Source of the DNA: a virus
DNA length: 20,041 nt
Virus record (IMG/VR): IMGVR_UViG_3300042361_000315
Coordinates: 1 to 20,041 of that record
Direction: 5' to 3' (one strand)
In this document: positions 5,583 through 16,500 of the stretch, in pieces
Numbering within the stretch: the stretch's first letter is position 1
How the letters are laid out: each line of letters opens with the position of its first letter
Notes under the pieces: generated by a model
What the model was told of the DNA's origin: nothing
The model's database searches: none
Seen by the model: only the letters and a program-made list of their open reading frames with translations
Position numbers and translations under genes: made by a program

Positions 5583-5790
5583 GAAGCCGGAAGTCGAACT
5601 GCGGAACCTAGTCCTGACCTACGATGGAGAGACTGTCTCCTTTGTGAACAAAAGGTTCTTCGACGAACTTGCCGCAGAGGTAAGGCTTCTCACCTCACGC
5701 AACTCTATGCTCAAGCAGGAACTTGCACACCGGGATGAACGCATTGCCTTCCTTATTCAGCAAGCGTCGGACGCCCTGAAGAAGACCTGA
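5545..5790 (+). CDS. small coiled-coil protein
   Basis: An 81-residue protein overlapping the end of the previous gene by 38 bp. An N-terminal beta segment (VELRNLVLTYDGETVSFVN) is followed by a helix with heptad-like spacing (residues about 40-78: FFDELAAEVRLLTSRNSMLK to AFLIQQASDALKK), suggesting a dimeric coiled coil. No family is recognised. Its TGA overlaps the ATG of the nuclease gene (TGATG), so the two may be co-translated. Confidence 0.65.
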   Translation: MLNDSTNTSSTDKKPEVELRNLVLTYDGETVSFVNKRFFDELAAEVRLLTSRNSMLKQELAHRDERIAFLIQQASDALKKT

Positions 5791-6206
5791 TGTCCGGCTG
5801 GAATCCCAAGTTCGACGCAGACCTTCAGTTCGGCCAGCAAGGCGAACGATGGCTGATGTGGCTCGGGACGGACCAAGCGAAGGTCGAGGTTAAGACCGAA
5901 CGGGATACTTGGATGAACACCAAGAACGCCGTGTTCGAGTTCAGGTGCCGGGAAAAGCCGTCAGGCATCACGACGACGCAGTCGGACTATTGGTTGCACA
6001 TCTTCAGCGAACGAGGTCAGGCCGTGATGGCCTTCTTGTTCAGGGTCGATGAACTCAAGCAGTTCCTCCGGGCCGTCTACAAGGACCCGGCGAAGTACGG
6101 TGCTAGGGTCTGCAAAGGGGGCGATGACAACAGGTCAGAAGTTATTCTGGTCCCCGTTCAGGAACTTCACCGGGTCGCTCGCTGGCCTTTTTCCGCCTTA
6201 CCTTAA
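5790..6206 (+). CDS. PD-(D/E)XK-type endonuclease-like protein
   Basis: A 138-residue protein with the compact pattern of small phage nucleases of the restriction-endonuclease fold. FGQQGERWL supplies Glu19, KVEVKTERD carries the ExK pair Glu33/Lys35 (with Asp28 shortly before), and a strand NAVFEF is followed by KPSGITTTQSDYW, which is typical of this phage family. Proteins of this type cut branched or other structured DNA. It is the second such nuclease in the window and ends the rightward block. Its last 65 bp overlap the 3' end of the convergent lipoprotein gene. Fold assignment is good; substrate is unknown. Confidence 0.75.
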   Translation: MSGWNPKFDADLQFGQQGERWLMWLGTDQAKVEVKTERDTWMNTKNAVFEFRCREKPSGITTTQSDYWLHIFSERGQAVMAFLFRVDELKQFLRAVYKDPAKYGARVCKGGDDNRSEVILVPVQELHRVARWPFSALP

Positions 6207-6927
6207 CGTCGGTATCAAACAATTCGTAGATGCCGTAGGCGATGCCTAGGACTACTACGACGCCCACAGTCCACTTAAACCAAGCGGCCTCGACGATGTC
6301 TTGGATGACTAGCGGGGCGGCTCCTACCGTAAGCCCGGCTAGGGAGATAAGCACCCCAGCCTTGACGCCCTTGCCCATCCAATAGCCGATAAGGGCTATG
6401 CCTACCCCCGCAACCGTAAGGATGGTACAGAGCAACAGGCACACATCCCGGAGGTCCTCGTAGGCTTCCTGACGAATCTCGGCCTGACGCTGTTCCTCTA
6501 GCATACGCAGTTTCTCCTTCAGGTCCTTGTTCTCGGAGTCGACCTTTTCGACCCTGTCATAGAGTGCGGTTGTTTCGGCGTCTACCTTGCTCGCCTTCTC
6601 CTTCTCGGCCTTCATGGCGGCCTCGGACTTGAGTGCGTCCTCGTACTTCTTGACCTGTTCCTGAGTAGGCTTCTTAAGCCCGGACATCCTGTCCGTGGTC
6701 AGTTCGACCAATTTGGAATGCGGAGGGGTGACGCCGGGCTTGGCCGCAATCAGGGCGGCGGCGGCCTCCGATGCCTCATGCTCGACCCGGTCGATGTACC
6801 TGTCCTTCTCAGGGTTGTCTACAATCTTGACGACCTCTTTGACCTCGGCCTTTGGCTCGGGCTTCGAGGAGCAACCACTCAACGCAAGAAGCGAGACAGC
6901 AAGAACTGCCAGATGCGGTCTAACCAT
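6142..6927 (-). CDS. coiled-coil lipoprotein with C-terminal TM segments, spanin-like
   Basis: A 261-residue protein with a lipoprotein signal (LALSGC, lipidated Cys19), a Lys/Glu-rich coiled coil (about 90-158), three hydrophobic segments (about 162-183, 188-209, 215-237) and a basic tail (KVRRKKASER). An outer-membrane lipid anchor joined to an inner-membrane anchor by a coiled coil is the plan of unimolecular spanins, which fuse the two membranes in the last step of lysis. Known u-spanins are shorter and have a single TM, so this is an enlarged version or a different envelope protein. It follows two small membrane-protein genes, overlapping the previous one by 8 bp, in the usual place for lysis genes. 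It implies a diderm host. Confidence 0.6.
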   Translation of the reverse strand: MVRPHLAVLAVSLLALSGCSSKPEPKAEVKEVVKIVDNPEKDRYIDRVEHEASEAAAALIAAKPGVTPPHSKLVELTTDRMSGLKKPTQEQVKKYEDALKSEAAMKAEKEKASKVDAETTALYDRVEKVDSENKDLKEKLRMLEEQRQAEIRQEAYEDLRDVCLLLCTILTVAGVGIALIGYWMGKGVKAGVLISLAGLTVGAAPLVIQDIVEAAWFKWTVGVVVVLGIAYGIYELFDTDVKVRRKKASERPGEVPERGPE

Positions 6928-7252
6928 TGTCCTTTTGCTTTGCCTTTAGGGCGAGCCGGATGACGCTTGCGGTCACGACGACCAGACCGATTACGAGTGA
7001 ACTTGTGCATACAATCTCAAAGTTGCTGATGATGTGCTTGGCTTGGTCTATGCTCACGCTTGTGTTTTCCGTGACCAGACTGCCGTTAGTAATAAGGGAT
7101 ACGGATGACGACGCATCCGTGATGGCAAGCATGCCAGCCACCACCGTACTTGCCGCCATGAACCCTGCGATGCCAAAGGCTACGAGGAACAGCGACTGAA
7201 GGAAGATGATGCTCTCAACGACGCTTTGCTTTGGTTTGTCGTTTCTTCGCAT
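6920..7252 (-). CDS. two-TM membrane protein, lysis-associated
   Basis: A 110-residue protein with basic ends ([18 protein letters not shown]) and two hydrophobic segments (about 14-44 and 80-103) joined by a polar Ser/Thr-rich loop of about 35 residues. The charge pattern predicts both ends in the cytoplasm. Size and topology fit a class II-like holin or an antiholin partner of the upstream gene, with which it overlaps by 38 bp. There is no family signature; the role is from context. Confidence 0.55.
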   Translation of the reverse strand: MRRNDKPKQSVVESIIFLQSLFLVAFGIAGFMAASTVVAGMLAITDASSSVSLITNGSLVTENTSVSIDQAKHIISNFEIVCTSSLVIGLVVVTASVIRLALKAKQKDNG

Positions 7253-7556
7253 TGAGGTCGGGTGCGTTGCGGAATTGCCTGATGACCCAGTCGATGAGTT
7301 CCGGGCCAGCCATTCCAGAGAAGGTTAGGATTACGGACTTGTAGATGCCAGCAAGTTCAAGCGGCCAGACTGCGAAGTAGGACAGGACGCCAATGATTAC
7401 GGACGCTAGGATACGCCGAGTCCACCAGATTGCCGGATGGGCCTCATCAGTAACAAGCAAGCGGGCGAGCATCCCGGCTCCTCCAAAGAGGGCCGTAATC
7501 CATCCACCTCGCTTAAAGTCCTGCATGGCGGCTTCGTAGTCTGGTCCAGTTGTCAT
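7215..7556 (-). CDS. putative holin
   Basis: A 113-residue membrane protein with hydrophobic segments at about 17-35, 48-70 and 71-90, and a strongly basic C-terminus ([10 protein letters not shown]). The pattern [15 protein letters not shown], then [19 protein letters not shown] resembles LydA-type and other phage holins with three segments. Holins form holes in the inner membrane and time lysis. Its ATG overlaps the stop of the giant gene (ATGA), so lysis genes are probably read with the late virion genes. Holin function is inferred from size, topology and position. Confidence 0.65.
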   Translation of the reverse strand: MTTGPDYEAAMQDFKRGGWITALFGGAGMLARLLVTDEAHPAIWWTRRILASVIIGVLSYFAVWPLELAGIYKSVILTFSGMAGPELIDWVIRQFRNAPDLNAKKRQTKAKRR

Positions 7557-10500
7557 TTCGGTTCATCTCTACGGACACGTCGCTTGGCTTCTTCAAGGTC
7601 ATTGTAGATGCCGACAAGTGCGTTCTGGGGGTTGTATAGACGGAACTTACGACCCGCAAGATATGTGATGGCATACCCTGCTCCGTTACGCCACATGGAA
7701 CCGTTTTCGGTAGTATCGTTCGTCCAAGACCTCCAGATGACGGCTGGCTGACGAACAGGTGCGGGCAACGGACTAGGCGTAGGCGTCGGAGTCGGCGTAG
7801 GCGTGGGCGGAGGCGTCGGCGTGGGCGTAGGCGTCGGCGTGGGCGTGGGCGTAGGCGTCGGCGTGGGCGTAGGCGTCGGCGTGGGCGTGGGCGTAGGCGT
7901 GGGCGTGGGCGTAGGCGTGGGCGTCGGAGTCGGCGTAGGAGTAGGAGTAGGCGTAGGCGTAGGCGTAGGCGTAGGCTTCGGCTTAAGCGAGGTAGGCTTG
8001 ATGTCCCTACTCCGGTGAGTAGCGGCCAATCGAAGGGACTCCTCAATGTTCTGCTCAAGCAACGTCTTTGTCTTGCTGTTCAGTCCATAGAAATCTGCGA
8101 TGGCAGAGAAATACTCTCCAAGCATTCCACCGAGGTTCTTGAACCAACGGGTCAATCCTCTGACAAAACTAGGCTTGATGGTTCCACCAAGAGGGTCGTT
8201 CGGGTCCTTGGGGAAGGAGTTCTTGCCACGTTCAAACATGTCAAGATTGCCCATGTCTACCGCAGGGATTTCACGAAGGACTGCCGCCTCGTAGGGTCCA
8301 GCAAAAGCCATAATCATGAACTCAATCGGGTTCCAGTATCGGTACAGGCTGGTATCAATACGAGTATTGTAACTCCTTTCTTCGTCAGGAGTGCCCTGAT
8401 ACTCCTTGTCTTTCCTGACGATGTAATGCTCGACCTCCTCATACGTCCCATCCTTGTGCCATTTGGAACTGTTTAAATGCTCAACCATGTCGCTGACTTC
8501 AGTAGACTGATTGATGTTCTTCCTGATAAGGCTCATCAAGGTCACTTCCTTGACGTCAACGCTGTTCAACTTCGTCTTGTTGTTAGTCTTTTTAGTCCTT
8601 ACCTTTACCTTGATGTTGTTCAGGGCATGCTCGTAGACATGCAGGACACGGGCCGCCGCAATCTCGGTACGCATGGCATCCAACTTGGCGTCATAGTCAG
8701 ACTGTGTCATCTGTCCGGACTTCAGTTCACGTTCATACTTTTTGAGTCGCATTCCGACGTCCGTCTTGAATCCGTTTGCCATGAGGAACCAGTTATCGCC
8801 TTTCGTTCCGGTTCTGGTGAAAAGGTTGAACAATGTCGTCTGTGCGGTCGTGCTTGAGATGCCTTCAGGCAATCCTCCACTACCTCGCATGGCCCTGAGG
8901 GCCTCTCCGTGGAACGTATGAAGAATCTCCTCGAAGAACACGCCCTCGAATCCACGGCCTTGGATTCCGAGCATCTTAAAATCTCCGAGTTTTCCGGTAT
9001 TCGTCCACCTGTCACGATGTCCCTTGATGATGTCAGCAAGCGTACCAAGCATCGGCTCGTTCTGCATCTGCTTTGAACGGCCACCGGGAATGGTAGTGGC
9101 TTCGAGGCCGCCACCAGCCCGTGCTTGGGTAGTCTTGATTCTTCGATTGAGCAGACTTACCCTTTTGGTCGGGTCGGACCTGTAATTGGATACAGCCCCC
9201 TCAAACATGGCCTTAATCATCTCGGCCGTCGTGGACATGAATCCACTCTGGCCGATGAGGAAGTCTAATGCGTCTTTAATTAGGATGCTACCTTGCGTCC
9301 TGTCAGCCCATTCGATGAACTGCTCGAAAGTGTGAACCTTTGGGTCTGGAGTATCCTTCTTGGGGATAGGGGTAAACGGCGGACGGTTGTCGAGTCGATT
9401 GCCTACCCCCCTGTCTAGTCTGGCGGCGTTAGGACCATCCTGACCCTCGACTGGCTTCATGCTCATCTGAGCATCGCCCATGTCGTCCGGCTTGATGGCG
9501 TCGCTCAAGGTATCCACGGCTTCTGTGAGGGCTTCAATCTGCTCCTCACGACGCTGGTATCCTTCGGTGTTCTCAAACGCCTCGGAGTTAGACTGAACGT
9601 CCTCCAGTTCATTCAAAATCTCACGGAGCGACTCGACTTGGTCGACGATGTCGGAGATGGCAACGTCCTTGGCTTCCTGAGTGGTAGCCTTGTCGTAGGC
9701 TTCTAGGGCCTCGGCGGCTGACTTTAGGATGCCCTTCTTGGTGCCGGACTTGTTGCCGTACAGTTCGGTCGTGTGGTCCTTGGTGAAGGACGTGGAGTCC
9801 AGAGTGGATTCGACGTCTTCAAGCAACGTGCGGAAGGCACCCGTGTCGATGGCCTTAGGCTTTGGAATCTCGACCTTGGGTTCGTTTGCTCCGGCGAACT
9901 GAACTTCGTCATAGATGCGGCCGAGCCACTTGTTGAAGTCGGCCGGGTCCTTGTACATGGAGTACCTGTCGCCTCCGAACATCTCAGAACCTTCACGGAT
10001 ACGCATGGCCTTGACCTTGTCTCCGGCATCGGAGGCCATGATGTCCTGATACACCTTCTCGTTGATTAGGCGATAGAACTGACCGTGCTTGTTCTTGCCA
10101 AACTGCAAGACACGGGCGTACATGGAGGACTCGTCATCGGCGTCCTTACGATAGCGGAGTAGCGAGCCGACAAGGGACTCAGGATTGAAGTTGGCACCCT
10201 GCTCGGCCAAGAACTCCTTCATGTTCCGGGGAGGCTGGCCTCCGTCCTCGACGGGCTTGTAGTAGGCGTTGGGGTCTAGTTTGGTGATGGTAGAACCACC
10301 CGGAGCGTTTGGCTGACGAGTAGAACCTTTACCAAAGATTTCCTCACGGATGTGGAAGGGAATGTTATCCTTGTTGATTACCGAGCCAAAAAGGTATTCC
10401 GCACCAAGAGAGCGTACACGCTCTCCAGCCTCTGAATAGATAAGTTTTCCGTACCCCTTGTTACGCATGTCGCTACGAACATCAACTCTTGTAATGAACG

Positions 10501-13500
10501 CATGGTCGCCAAACTGGGCACCCTTTGCACCCTTTTCAAAGCGAACACCAATCTGTGCTATTGGCTCCTTTCCACCACCCTCCCAAGGATTGTCGAATCG
10601 AATGGTAAAGCCATAGGGGACATCTTCTCCCGTAAACGGAGAAGCATCAGAGTCATAGTCTACCTTGATTGTAAGCCCATCAAGAATCTCTGGGTTTTCA
10701 TTTGCGTATCTACCTAAGAATCTTGAGGTGAACTGCTTTGAACGAACATCGTATTTCTTTCCGGTAGGTTCAAGTTCGCCTTCGGCTGGCTTCATACGGA
10801 TGTCACGCTTGGTCGTGTCGAACGTGCCACGGTTGTACTCAACGTCCTTTACCTTGCGTCCGTCAAACGGAACGTATCCGAACACGTCTTCTCCGAGGAA
10901 ACTATTGGCGAAATCTGGCAGTTTCTCATTATAACTTCCGGTATCCTTTTGACGCTGATTACGGACTTCGGCTTCGACACGATAGATTACGCCGTCATAG
11001 CCCATCTTCTTCATCATGGTCTTGAACGGCTCGACGCCACCTGCGGCCTTTATTTCCATGTGCAGGACCATCTCGTTGTCGAAGTACATCGGCTTATCCA
11101 TTCGGACAGCCACTCCATACAACTGACCCGGGTCCTTGGGATTACCTTCCTTGTCTAGACGCCAAGAGAAGTCGGTACCATCCTTGTTAATCTTACGAAG
11201 GGTGAAGTTAGTGGCGAGGACCTTGTCGTTGGTGTAATGGGTTCCGAGCGAGGAGTCCACGCTACCCTTTCGTGCCCAATAGGACTTATCTTTGTCCATC
11301 CCATCACGCAGGTACTTGAAGCGACGACGGCTCGTCGAGCCATGGTATGCCAATAACGTGACCCCGGTCGGGAATACCATGACGTCGGGGGAGTTCACTT
11401 TGCCATCCTTTAGGGACGGACGAGGAATGTGAGTTCCCTTGTCATAGATGAACGTAGCGGCGTCATCATCCGGAAGGATAAGTTCGGTACCCTTGGCAAA
11501 CGCCCTGACCTGAGGGTCGTCATAGGCGTCCTCCATCCGGCGAAGCGGAGTAGGACCTTCGTCGCCCTCGGCTGGCTTGAAGTTGTACCGGGCATCCTCA
11601 CGGGAGAACTCACCATAGTTGCTGGAAGCCTTGACGTTGGTGGTGGTCTGGTCGGCAACGATGGTAGGAATGCCTTCGTTGATGGTCCGGTCAGGGACGA
11701 CTACGGCATCAAAGCCATTTTCAAGAAGATGGCGGTTCATCCTGTTCCAATGCTCACCCCAAGTTTCCATGGCGACTTCCATGTCTCCCTTGAAGTGTAC
11801 CTCCTTCTTGTCGTAGCCCTCAGGACCATCCATCAGGAAGCGGCCTTCTTCAACCATCTTCAGGAAGGCGTCGTAGTCGTATTCGACAAGACCTTCATAC
11901 ATGGTTCCTTTGCCATACTCAGGTTCATCGGCGAACTCATCCTTGATGGTGTTTTCCCAGAAACTGCGGAGAACCTTGTCTAGTTCAGGATTCCTCTTTG
12001 CAACATCCTTAAGTTTTGTAAGCACCGCAGGTTTTTCGCTACGGAGATAGTACATGTCAGCCATGTCTCCCGTATCCGCAAACCCTTCAGCCGTGTTCTG
12101 TTCGGAAATGAAGTAGTTGGGGTCCATGCGTCCAGCAAGGTTCATTCCATACTGGTCAGCCCTTCTTGTTACAGTCTCTCCGGTCTTAGGGTCCCAGTAT
12201 CTCCTTTGCTGACGTTCTCCAAACTCGTCAAAGTTACGCTTGCTCATCACACCCTTGAACACGGTCGTGACGAATCCCTTTTCCATGTCGGCAGGACGCA
12301 ACTGCTGGCTAACGCTCTTAATGAACGGAAGCCCTCCAGCCCACTTGCGGAACTGCGAAGTATCCGGGTAGACCCACAGTTTGCGGGGCTGGTTCTTACG
12401 GGCTTCTTGAGCCCGCTTGGACTGCCAGTCCGGAATAGCGTCGCCTTCGGCGGGCTTCAGGTTCTTCGTGCCGACGGTAAGCGGCATGTTGTCCGGACCG
12501 TCGCCACGGGGAAGCGGGGTGGCCCCTTCTTCCATGTCCAAGGTAGTCTCAATGACACGATGCTGGTCCTTGGCGATGTCCTTGCGAAGAACGAACACGG
12601 TGTCGAAGTCTCCACCGTCGTTGATGTTGTTCAGAACGACGCCGTCGTGTCCCTGAAGGAATGCTTCTTGAACAAGGAACTTCATCCGGCCGCTAAGAGG
12701 GTCGGCGGCGTAGTCAAAGACAAGCGGGTTCCTCATCTTGAACACCGCTTTCAGCATCTGTGGCTTCGTGTAATCCGGCCTATCAGGGCTGGTTTGATAC
12801 ATTGGAGACAACGCAGTCTCGTCAGAAGCGGCAAAGAAGATGCCGTGGCGGGCGGCCTCGGCTCCGGTGGTTTCTCCAGCCTTAGCCGGGTCAAGTTCAC
12901 GGACCTTAAGCAATTCGGCAGAAGGAGTACCGTGTACGCCTACCCCAACGAAACCTACTCCGGTCTGGAACTGGTTAGCATAGGTATTGGTTTGATAGAA
13001 CCTACGCATCGGCAGTTTTTCGACTAGGTACTTTCCTAGTCCGTCATGGACCTTATCAGGGTCAAGATTGCTGATGTACTCCTTGGCGTCCAGAACACGT
13101 TTGGCATAACCGCCAAACTTAGGGCCTTGGACGGCAGACCTTTGGTAATGACCCCTATTCTTGGTGGGCAGTCCCTTCTTTAGTTCGGCCTTCAACCTCT
13201 TGATTTCGTTGCCCATCTTGGCCTGAGCCTCAAGTTCTCCTGCGAACGGCATCAGGTCACGGACCATCTGCATCTGGCCCTTAATTTGGGTTCTGTTTGA
13301 AGCCTGAAGGTTGCTGACGAAGTTCGGAATGAACTCATCCATCGAGGTCGCCTCGTTGGCCGCTTTGAGCAAGGCGTCAAAGCCGCCGTACCAATTCATC
13401 GGAGTTCCGACTACCTTACCACCGATGTACTTGGAAAGCACATCATTGAGTCCCTTGCTCGACGTGCCAAAACTGGGCTGGCCAGTCTGCTGACCGATTT

Positions 13501-16500
13501 CAAGACGCTCAAGTTGCTCCTCAATCATCAGTTCACGGAGTTCACCGTTGAAAGCAGATTCGACCTCCATGATGAGACGTTCTGCTTGTTGCTTCGTGAC
13601 GAGTCCGGATTCGATGTTACGCTTGAAGTCCGTAAACTGTTCGTCGGCGGTCTGACGGATGATGGGAAGTTCCTCGACAAACTCCTTCATCGCCGTGGTC
13701 TGGAACAGGTCGCCAAGACGAACGGCTTCAGCGGCTTCCGAATCGTCGACAGGCTTAAACATCTTCTGTTCGGCCTGAACATTACGAACAGAGGTAGCAA
13801 GGTTGTCCTTGTCACGCTTGTTGACCTCACGGGTAATGGCCCGAGAGGCTTGGTCGGTGCTGGAGAACGAACCTAGGGAGTTGCCCTGAGAGTCGTAAGC
13901 CCGGGCCATCGAGCCCTTGCTGATGATGTTGTAGCCAAGCGGGTGCTTGTAGACCGTGCCGTTAGGAGTCTCCTCGGCGGTCATTTCGCTCGGCTTGTAG
14001 TTACGACGGGTGCGGTCGTAGACCTGAGTATGGTCGTAAGGCACGATGTCCGGACGGACGGCCACATGGCTCATCCGGTCGATGCGGAGGGTCTGGTAGA
14101 CGAAGAACTCGCCACGGCCAGCGGGTCCGGCGTAGCCCGGACGGGGAGGATTGATGTAGGACTCGCCCTGCTTGATGGCGGAGCCGAGGACCTCATGGAA
14201 AAAGTTACGCTTCTTGGCACCGACGTCGCCGCCACCGAACAGGTCGGCAGAGGGTATGGCGTTCGGGTCGCTGAGGTTCTGGAGGTAGCGGTAGAAGTCC
14301 GCTTGGAAAGAATCGTAGTCGTTGCCGTACAGGGCACGGGCCTCAGGCTGGGCATAGACGGCCTGACTGCGGCGACCAAGATTGTCGTAGTCGAGGGAGT
14401 GGGCAAGGACGCCGAAGTTGGCTTCGCCGTTCTTGGTCATCGTGATTACCGTTTCCAGCGAGTGAGGAACGAACACACGTCGGGTCATCGGGACGACACG
14501 GGCGTCTCCGGTGTTGACGACACGGGGAGGATTGAGTCCGGAGCCCTGCTCCATGGACTCAGCCCAGTAGTTAGACTGAAGGACGTTCGCACCTTTGCCC
14601 TTCTTGGCGGCCACCTCACGGATGGTCTTGTACTTGTCGGCAAGGGCCTGAGACATGTGGCCGTTCTTGACGATGACCTCAAGTTCACGGTCCGAGAAGG
14701 TGCCTACGACAGTCGTGTCTCCATTGACGTCGACGATGGTCTGGGTGCCACGCTCGGCGGCCGGAATGGTGTTGACGGTGTCAATAATGCCTTGGACACG
14801 GGTCTGGTTCTCACGACGCATCTGGGCTTCGGAGGTTTCCCGGGCACCGCCCTTGCGGTCACGACGGAACAGGCCGTCAAGGCCGTGAGTTTCGCTGAAC
14901 TTGGCACGTTGCTCCGGAGTCATGCCACGGAGGATTAGGTTGTCTGCCGTGTTGATGCCAGAGGCCGCACGGACCAAGTCACGCATCAGGTAGTCCAACG
15001 CAGAGAAACGGGTACGACGGCCGTCACGACGGAATACCTCGTCGATGTGTTCCGGACGGGGTTTCCCGGTACGCTCGTCGATTACGGTCCTAGAGAAATC
15101 GAAGTTAGGCATCGACTTCTTGAGTCGGGCTTCGGTGAAGGACATCCAACCCATCTTGAGGTTGTCGAAGATGCCACGAAGACCGGGAAGTTTGCCGCCG
15201 AAGAACAGGTAGTCGGGAGACTTGTCGTCCAGCCAATGATTGAAGTAGTAGGCACCGAACTCTTCGGAAAGATTCTCAAGGATGGCACGACCTTCCAGAC
15301 CGGACTCCGAGATGAGTTTTCCGGTAGTCTCGAACTCCTTCATGGCCGCATCCAACTGGTCCAACTTGGCCTTCTTCTGGGCAGGGTCCTTGTACTCGAT
15401 GTCAATGTACCGCTTGAACATCTCGTAGGCTTCTGCGGTCGGTACCTCGCCAGCACGGATAAGTTCACCCTTGTCGCCACGGACGCCGAGGATGGACTGG
15501 GTTACTGCGTCGGTGAAGTTCTTGGCGTACACGGAGGAACGCATGATGCCATGGAACAGTTCATGTCCGATGGCATTCTTCTTGGCCCATTCCGTGTTGA
15601 TGAAGATGTCAGTCGCACCGGACTTGTCCTTCTGAATGACGAAACCTTCCCAGCGATGGTACTGCGTCGGGTTAGCAGGGTCCTCTCCACGAAGCACACG
15701 ACCAGCACGGTCCGGGTCAAAGGTATCGACCAACTTGTTCTTCTGGAGGTAAGCCTCGAAGGAGGCACCATCGTGCATGTGCAGACGGGCACCGGGAGCC
15801 ACGGTATCAAGGCCGACGATGATGTGGTCGTAGGACTTGTCATGGACCTGACCCAATGCTCGAAGGAGCATCATGGAGTCGTATTGGGCCTTGTCCGTAT
15901 CCTTTAGGCCCTCGATGACCATGTCCGCTTGGATGCGGGTGCGTTCACGATGGACGTCAGTAACGGCTCGGCCTACGGCTCCACCGATAGCACCAAGGGC
16001 GGTACCGGAACCAGCACCAGCCGCCGCACCTTCAAGACCTCCGGCAAGACCGCCGAGGGCACCGCCAATTACAGCACCTTCAAGTGCGGCATCTCCGGCG
16101 GCATAGGCGTACCCGAAGATAGGGTCTACGGCGTCGATGATTTGAAGCATTCGCTTGGCCTGAGGCGTAAGCGAGCCAGCCTCGGCCTTAAGGGCACGGG
16201 CGGCATAGGAAAGGATACCACGCTGTTCCCTTCCGACCTGACGTCCGATGGCACCAAGAGTCTCGCCGATGCCACCCATGACGTTGGCGGCATAGTAGGC
16301 GTCGGATACGGTGGACCATCCGGGAACTCGGAGGGCAGAGGTGGCAAGTCCAGCACCCTGAAGGGTTTGGTGGAAAGCCTGAGGGGACATCCCAACGATG
16401 TCGCCAAACAAAGCAGAACCACGGGCTACGGCACCATCAATGGTTCCGCTGGTAGCACGGCCAATGAGTTCAAGGGGGGCTCCGGCGACACGCAAGGCAC

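Larger units (their letters stand above)
9443..13756 (-). repeat. six Lys-Pro boundary tags in the giant protein
   Basis: The tag K-P-[AV]-[ED]-[GD], usually after a Met/Phe/Leu/Tyr and before a Pro-rich linker, occurs at 13742-13756 (KPVDD, residue 1177), 12443-12457 (KPAEG, 1610), 11564-11578 (KPAEG, 1903), 10778-10792 (KPAEG, 2165), 10244-10258 (KPVED, 2343) and 9443-9457 (KPVEG, 2610). Three copies share the coding core AAGCC-N-GCCGARGGCGA. The copy at 2165 follows [14 protein letters not shown], the typical end of phage ART-like modules ('GTFD...DIRFMPAE'). Confidence 0.75.

Noticed and set aside
7774-7976. Possible CRISPR array
   Set aside because: The repeat is a continuous 6-bp microsatellite without spacers and lies in a coding frame.
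7803-8018. Plus-strand frame of about 30 Gly-Val pairs
   Set aside because: Product of reading the Thr-Pro hexamer repeat on the wrong strand; the Arg-Pro/Arg-Leu minus frame over the same region is also an artefact.
12206-13027. 273-codon plus-strand open frame
   Set aside because: Antisense to ART-like modules 1 and 2, which show clear motif order on the minus strand.
13943-14938. 331-codon plus-strand open frame
   Set aside because: Antisense to the giant gene; Val/Gly/Asp/Leu-rich text with no motif. The minus frame gives sensible protein with varied composition.
15047-15907. 286-codon plus-strand open frame
   Set aside because: Antisense shadow of the metallopeptidase region; no ribosome site and no motif.
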